This document shows, in pieces, positions 60,748 through 64,000 of a stretch of 64,000 bases of DNA (positions within the stretch are counted from its first letter, which is position 1; each line of letters opens with the position of its first letter). Source of the stretch: Streptomyces sp. NBC_01591 (GTDB taxonomy: Bacteria; Actinomycetota; Actinomycetes; Streptomycetales; Streptomycetaceae); contig NZ_CP109327.1 of NCBI RefSeq assembly GCF_035918155.1, positions 8,432,001 to 8,496,000 of the forward strand, read 5' to 3'. The position numbers were made by a program, and so were the translations under genes. The notes below the pieces were generated by a model, which made no database searches, was not told the origin of the DNA, and saw only the letters and a program-made list of their open reading frames with translations.

Positions 60748-61746
60748 TCAGGGCACCATCGCCGCGAGCCGCTCCTGGTACCACTCGCCCGGCGTCGTGG
60801 CCATGTGGAACCGCTCCTCGGTGGTGGAGTCGGTGAACGGGAACAGTGGCTCGACCGGGGCGTCGTGGTTGGGCATGTGGAAGAACGGGATACTGATCCG
60901 CGCCTCGGTCCGTCCCTCGACCGGAATGCGCACCCGGTGCAGGGTCGACACCCACCGCCCGGCGGTCCAGAACGCCATCAAGTCGCCGATATTGACGACG
61001 AAACTGCCCTGTGTGCAGGGCACTTCGCGCCAACCGTGCCCCTTCTGCTCGACCTCCAGGCCGCCGACCCCGTCCTGGTAGAGGATGGTCAGGTTCCCCC
61101 AGTCCGTGTGGGCGCTCTTTCGCAACTGCCCGGGCAGGGGCGGTTCGGTCAGCGGGTAGTAGTAGTTCGCCGCCAGCGTCGACATGTTGTCGCCGATCTT
61201 GTCGTCGAAGAAGTGTCGGTCCAGGCCCAGGGACAGGGCGAACAAGCGGATCAGGTCGGTCGCCAGGCGCTCCATCGCAGCCATGTACTCGAGCCACACC
61301 GCCCGGAACTCCTCCGGTGCCGCGGGCCAGCGGTTCGCGGCAGCCCAGGGCGTCTTCGTGTTCCCGTCCGGAGCCCGCAGTGCCGCGGGCTGGTCCCCCC
61401 GGACGCTGGTGATGAACACCTCGTTCAGGTCCGGAGGTGCGTCATGGCCCAGGCTCTTGGAGGCGCTGCCGGCGTTGACGTAGAAGCCGTGGGTGCCGGG
61501 TGAGACGGCCACCTCGGCCTTCTCCTCTTCGGGCCGCTCGAAGAACGCGCGGGAAGCCGCGTACATACGGTCGATCAGGCGCTGGTCCACGCCGTGGCCG
61601 ACGACGGTGAAGAATCCGGAATTCTCACAGGCGCTTCCTATCGCCTGTGAGACCAGTAATTCCCCGGCCTTCGTCCAGACACCGGACAGGTCGATGACCG
61701 GAACGTATCCGTCCGCCGGAGTGGCGTGATCGATCGAGGATGACAA
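60748..61746 (-). CDS. 2-oxoglutarate/Fe(II) oxygenase of the isopenicillin-N-synthase family
   Basis: 332 residues. The N-terminal DIOX_N domain (VPVIDLSGVWTKAGEL, then FFTVVGHGVDQRLIDR) and the catalytic domain are both complete: HxD in RKSAHTDWGNLTILYQDG, distal His in RWVSTLHRVRIP and the RxS motif in EARISIPFF. Uses Fe(II) and usually 2-oxoglutarate to hydroxylate or desaturate a small molecule. TTG 61746 follows AAGGAG by 5 nt; no ATG or GTG nearby is better placed. It may belong to the polyketide locus or be an independent oxygenase. Confidence 0.88.
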   Translation of the reverse strand: MSSSIDHATPADGYVPVIDLSGVWTKAGELLVSQAIGSACENSGFFTVVGHGVDQRLIDRMYAASRAFFERPEEEKAEVAVSPGTHGFYVNAGSASKSLGHDAPPDLNEVFITSVRGDQPAALRAPDGNTKTPWAAANRWPAAPEEFRAVWLEYMAAMERLATDLIRLFALSLGLDRHFFDDKIGDNMSTLAANYYYPLTEPPLPGQLRKSAHTDWGNLTILYQDGVGGLEVEQKGHGWREVPCTQGSFVVNIGDLMAFWTAGRWVSTLHRVRIPVEGRTEARISIPFFHMPNHDAPVEPLFPFTDSTTEERFHMATTPGEWYQERLAAMVP

Positions 61747-62079
61747 AACTGCTCCTTCTAAGGGTGATGTGGAGCGTGACGAGGTGGTGTGCGAACGGGA
61801 TAGCCGGTCCGGCACAAATCCGTCCGGCGCGCGTCGCGGTTGCCTCTGCGGCATATGCCGTCCGTCATGACTTCCGCCGTGCAGACCTGGGTGGCCTTGA
61901 GGGGAAGCGCGGGACATGAAACGCCTCCGAATATTCCTACGGGCGTCCCTGTTCGTCAAGGCCGGCCTACTCTCTGCATTCCGGAACTGTCCGATAAGGG
62001 TTTCCCGGTGTTCCGGGCGGATGACCCCGCGGAGGGCTCGATGAGAGGAGGCAAGACATCTGAAGAATGCGGCCATGAC
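61747..62079. other. 333-bp gap, promoter region of the oxygenase
   Basis: No gene recognised. It holds the promoter of the minus-strand oxygenase and borders the insertion-sequence remnant at 62080. Confidence 0.5.
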
Positions 62080-62395
62080 ATGACCGAATGCCGCCGCCCG
62101 TATCCGGGTGATCTGTCCGATGCCCGCCGGGAGTTGGTGTGGGGATCATCCAACACGAGCCCGGGAAAAGGGGCTTCACCCCGATCCCGAAGCAATCGGC
62201 CTTCGAGTGAACGTACGGATGGCTGATGCTCCACCGCCGCCTGGCCCGCGACTACGAGGCCCTGCCCATCCGCTTCGAAGCCCTGCCCACCCGCTCCGGC
62301 GCAGTGATCCGCCTTGCCATGACCGACCTCATGGCCTGCCGCCTCTCCGGCGGAACCACCGTGCCCTGGCGCGACCCGACACCCCAGGACGAGAC
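62080..62395 (+). pseudogene. IS5-family transposase remnant with internal deletion
   Basis: MTECRRPYPGDLSDARREL (62080-62136) is the N-terminus of IS5-family transposases (RRPYPSDLSDAxWEL type). It runs directly into the extreme C-terminus: IIQHEPGKRGFTPIPK, a stop codon, then YGWLMLHRRLARDYEALP and AVIRLAMTDLMACRLSG. About 200 residues, with the central DDE residues, are gone. No terminal inverted repeats were found. Confidence 0.75.
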
Positions 62396-62408
62396 GCAAT
62401 CCCCCAAG

Positions 62409-62956
62409 CCGCAGATCGTCCTGGGCCAGCATGTGGCCCCCTGCCGGCGGGGTTCATCGGCTACGGCGCCGGAACGGTGATGGCCGCCGCGGACTCCCTC
62501 GACGTGACACTGCACGGCCGCGGCGCGCGGCTCCCGTCCTGAGGCATCGATCGACCCCGTGCTGATGGCCGCCAACGTCGTCACCCGGCTCCAGGGCATC
62601 GTCGCCCGAGAAGTGCCGCCCGCGGAGTCCGCGGTCGTGACAGTGGGCCGCCTGCAGGCCGGCACCAAGGACAACATCATCCCGACACGGCGGAACTGGG
62701 CATCAACATCCGCACCTACACCCCGGCCGTACGCGACCTGGTCCGCACCGCGATCGAACGCATCGTCACCGCAGAGGCGCAGGCGAGCGGCGCGGAGAAG
62801 GACCCCGAACTCACCTGGTTCAGCTCAGCCCCGGAACTGATCAGCGAACCGGAGGCGACGAAGACCACGATGACCGCCTACGCCGAGCACTTCGGGGCAC
62901 AGCGGATCACGCCGATGCCGCAGGTCAATGCGAGCGAGGATGTTGGTGCAACCTGA
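62409..62956 (+). pseudogene. Decayed M20-family amidohydrolase (hippurate-hydrolase-like)
   Basis: Shifting between frames gives QIVLGQHVAP, GFIGYGAGTVMAAADSLDVT, ASIDPVLMAANVVTRLQGIV, ESAVVTVGRLQAGTKDNIIP, ELGINIRTYTPAVRDLVRTA and PMPQVNASEDVG. This is the middle of an M20D peptidase/amidohydrolase. At least three frameshifts are needed (near 62442, 62527 and 62690) and both ends are lost. It abuts the IS5 remnant, which probably truncated it. Confidence 0.75.
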
Positions 62957-63315
62957 CATTGGCGCACAGATCACCATCTGTATCTGGCCAGCAGTCCAGC
63001 AACCGCCTTCTGAAGCAGAGGGAAGTGTCCAGGTATCGATTGAACCGGAGACGGCAACCCTTGTCGTCGGCCGGCTCGGTTTGGGCCCTGCCGGAGAAGC
63101 GACACTTTCACGGCCAGGCGTTTACGAGGGAGTCGCCTGGTGGAGCGGACGAGAAGCCACATCCAGTTACTACACAGGAAACCCTGCGACAGGTCACTGA
63201 CGACTGGACATGCGAGCAGATCGCTCAAGCATGGACGCAATGCCCGACCACGGAGAGATACGTCCTGGAGCTGCTGTTCACCTCGCCGTGCCTGCCGGAT
63301 GAGGACGATGAGTAG
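62941..63315 (+). pseudogene. Fragmented protein of unknown function
   Basis: One frame reads DIGAQITICIWPAVQQPPSE and GVYEGVAWWSGREATSS to a stop near 63200. The frame beside it continues DDWTCEQIAQAWTQCP and YVLELLFTSPCLPDEDDE to 63315. The two halves look like one small acidic actinobacterial protein broken by a frameshift, but I cannot name the family. Confidence 0.35.
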
Positions 63316-63460
63316 GCCGCGAACCGTCGACGTTCAGGTGTGCAGCAAGCACCACTTGAACACCCCTACCGCTGGCGTCCCGCTCGCCATCATCCTGACT
63401 GGCGGCAACCGCAACGACGTCACCCAGGTCATCCCGCCGCTCGGCTGCCCGACCGCTGGT
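63308..63460 (+). pseudogene. Second IS5-family transposase scrap (DDE region)
   Basis: The frame gives VCSKHHLNTPTAGVPLAIIL and TGGNRNDVTQVIPPLG, matching the GSKHHLI...GNxNDVTQ segment of IS5-family transposases just after the first catalytic Asp. Fewer than 50 residues remain. Confidence 0.65.
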
Positions 63461-63816
63461 TCACAGGCGGTTCGAGCGCTCGTGCCTTGCCGCGGAGCCA
63501 GTCGGCGATGTCGGCGAGCGTGGCCTGCCACCTGAAGGCCTCGATGGCCGCGGGCGGAACCTGGTCGGGGACCACGGTGCCTGAGTGGTACGGCGGCGAG
63601 GGGGAAGCACCTTGTTGTTCGGACGCATGCGTACGGCTGTGGCCGCTGCCGTGGCGCTGACTCTTGCTGGTACGTGTATGGGGGCGGAGCAGGCCGATTC
63701 GGCCCGGCTCGAGCTGAAGGTCACACAGAGCCAGGCCGCTGCTGCCGATGCCACATTCAGGGTCAACTCGGTCGTCTGCAACCGGAGAAGGGTGCGCCAG
63801 ACCGTGCAGGCAACGG
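63461..63816. other. 356-bp stretch of uncertain content
   Basis: On the plus strand an open frame from 63627 begins like a secretion signal (MRTAVAAAVALTLAGTC) but has no ribosome site and runs into the next fragment out of frame. On the minus strand 63476-63590 reads IEAFRWQATLADIADWLRG, which looks protein-like but has no start or stop of its own. Probably further gene debris. Confidence 0.3.
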
Positions 63817-63992
63817 TTCGGGTACCTTATCGACCAGCTGAACCTGGCGCTCCGTCGACCTGGGACGTACGGGGCGAGATGGCTCTTCGGATCCTGCTTG
63901 ATCAGCTGCTGCTTGTGGAGCGCCGGCCTGAGGCGTTCGCTCAGCGGCAGCGGGCCTGGGAGGCCGCGGGGCCTGGTCGGCCACAGGTGTGA
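63817..63992 (+). pseudogene. Fragment of a conserved actinobacterial hypothetical protein, frameshifted
   Basis: FGYLIDQLNLALRRPGTYG in one frame continues as GEMALRILLDQLLLVERRPE and AFAQRQRAWEA in another. Together they read as a small cytoplasmic protein of unknown function. The left part is missing, and the sequence ends near the window edge. Confidence 0.35.
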
Positions 63993-64000
63993 CGGGGCCT

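Noticed and set aside
1..64000. tRNA, rRNA, CRISPR arrays, riboswitches
   Set aside because: No cloverleaf with a conserved T-loop, no ribosomal RNA sequence, no regularly spaced repeats and no known riboswitch pattern were seen by eye. A tRNAscan or Infernal run could still find a small RNA.

Overview
The window reads as chromosomal DNA of a Streptomyces-like actinomycete. Coding strands are very GC-rich with G/C at most third positions, GTG and TTG starts and four-base ATGA/GTGA stop-start overlaps are frequent, and the gene families (tandem IclR, PaaX, pca operon, YcaO, type II PKS parts) are typical of that group. No rRNA, tRNA or CRISPR array was seen. The right end is full of broken genes and insertion-sequence scraps, as expected in an accessory chromosome arm; that placement is inference.

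Left third (1-23.9 kb), uptake and aromatic catabolism. A dpp/opp-type peptide ABC operon (1-5312, minus, running off the left edge) faces a LacI-type regulator across a perfect 20-bp palindrome. A YtcJ-like amidohydrolase and a TetR regulator are divergent. A tandem-domain IclR regulator faces the protocatechuate operon pcaIJHGBL (10848-16123), followed by pobA. Convergent to it, across a strong shared terminator, lies a four-gene operon SDR / amidohydrolase / CoA ligase / MaoC hydratase (21275-17399). Its content matches the CouN-CouO-CouL-CouM p-hydroxycinnamate pathway of Rhodococcus. Together these genes would take p-coumarate to 4-hydroxybenzoate, protocatechuate and 3-oxoadipyl-CoA. A PaaX-type regulator is divergent from the operon. 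The pcaF thiolase is absent.

Middle (22.4-42.9 kb). A flavin amine-oxidase-like gene is followed by a catabolic island built around a beta-keto acid cleavage enzyme (BKACE, DUF849). It carries an AraC regulator, two Fe(II)/2-oxoglutarate oxygenases, a CoA ligase, a quinone-oxidoreductase-like enzyme, an MFS carrier, a small hydrolase and acetoacetyl-CoA synthetase. Then come an amidase, an RNA 2',3'-cyclic phosphodiesterase, and minus-strand sugar-nucleotide and glycosyltransferase genes with a dimethylformamidase-like protein.

Right third (43-64 kb). The most interesting locus is a probable RiPP cluster (43706-48211): a 24-residue precursor candidate, an HExxH-type peptide beta-hydroxylase, a stand-alone YcaO with a C-terminal PxPxP, a methyltransferase and a cytochrome P450, with an aldo/keto reductase just downstream. 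After a broken flavin oxidoreductase and an esterase there is a small type II polyketide locus (ACP, chain length factor, KS-alpha reduced to its C-terminal third, a Dabb-aromatase fusion and a PF04199 cyclase) with a MerR-controlled DHA2 exporter, a frameshifted FMN reductase, a truncated haemoglobin, an alcohol-dehydrogenase-like enzyme and an IPNS-type oxygenase. The last 2 kb hold an internally deleted IS5-family transposase, a decayed M20 amidohydrolase and other fragments.
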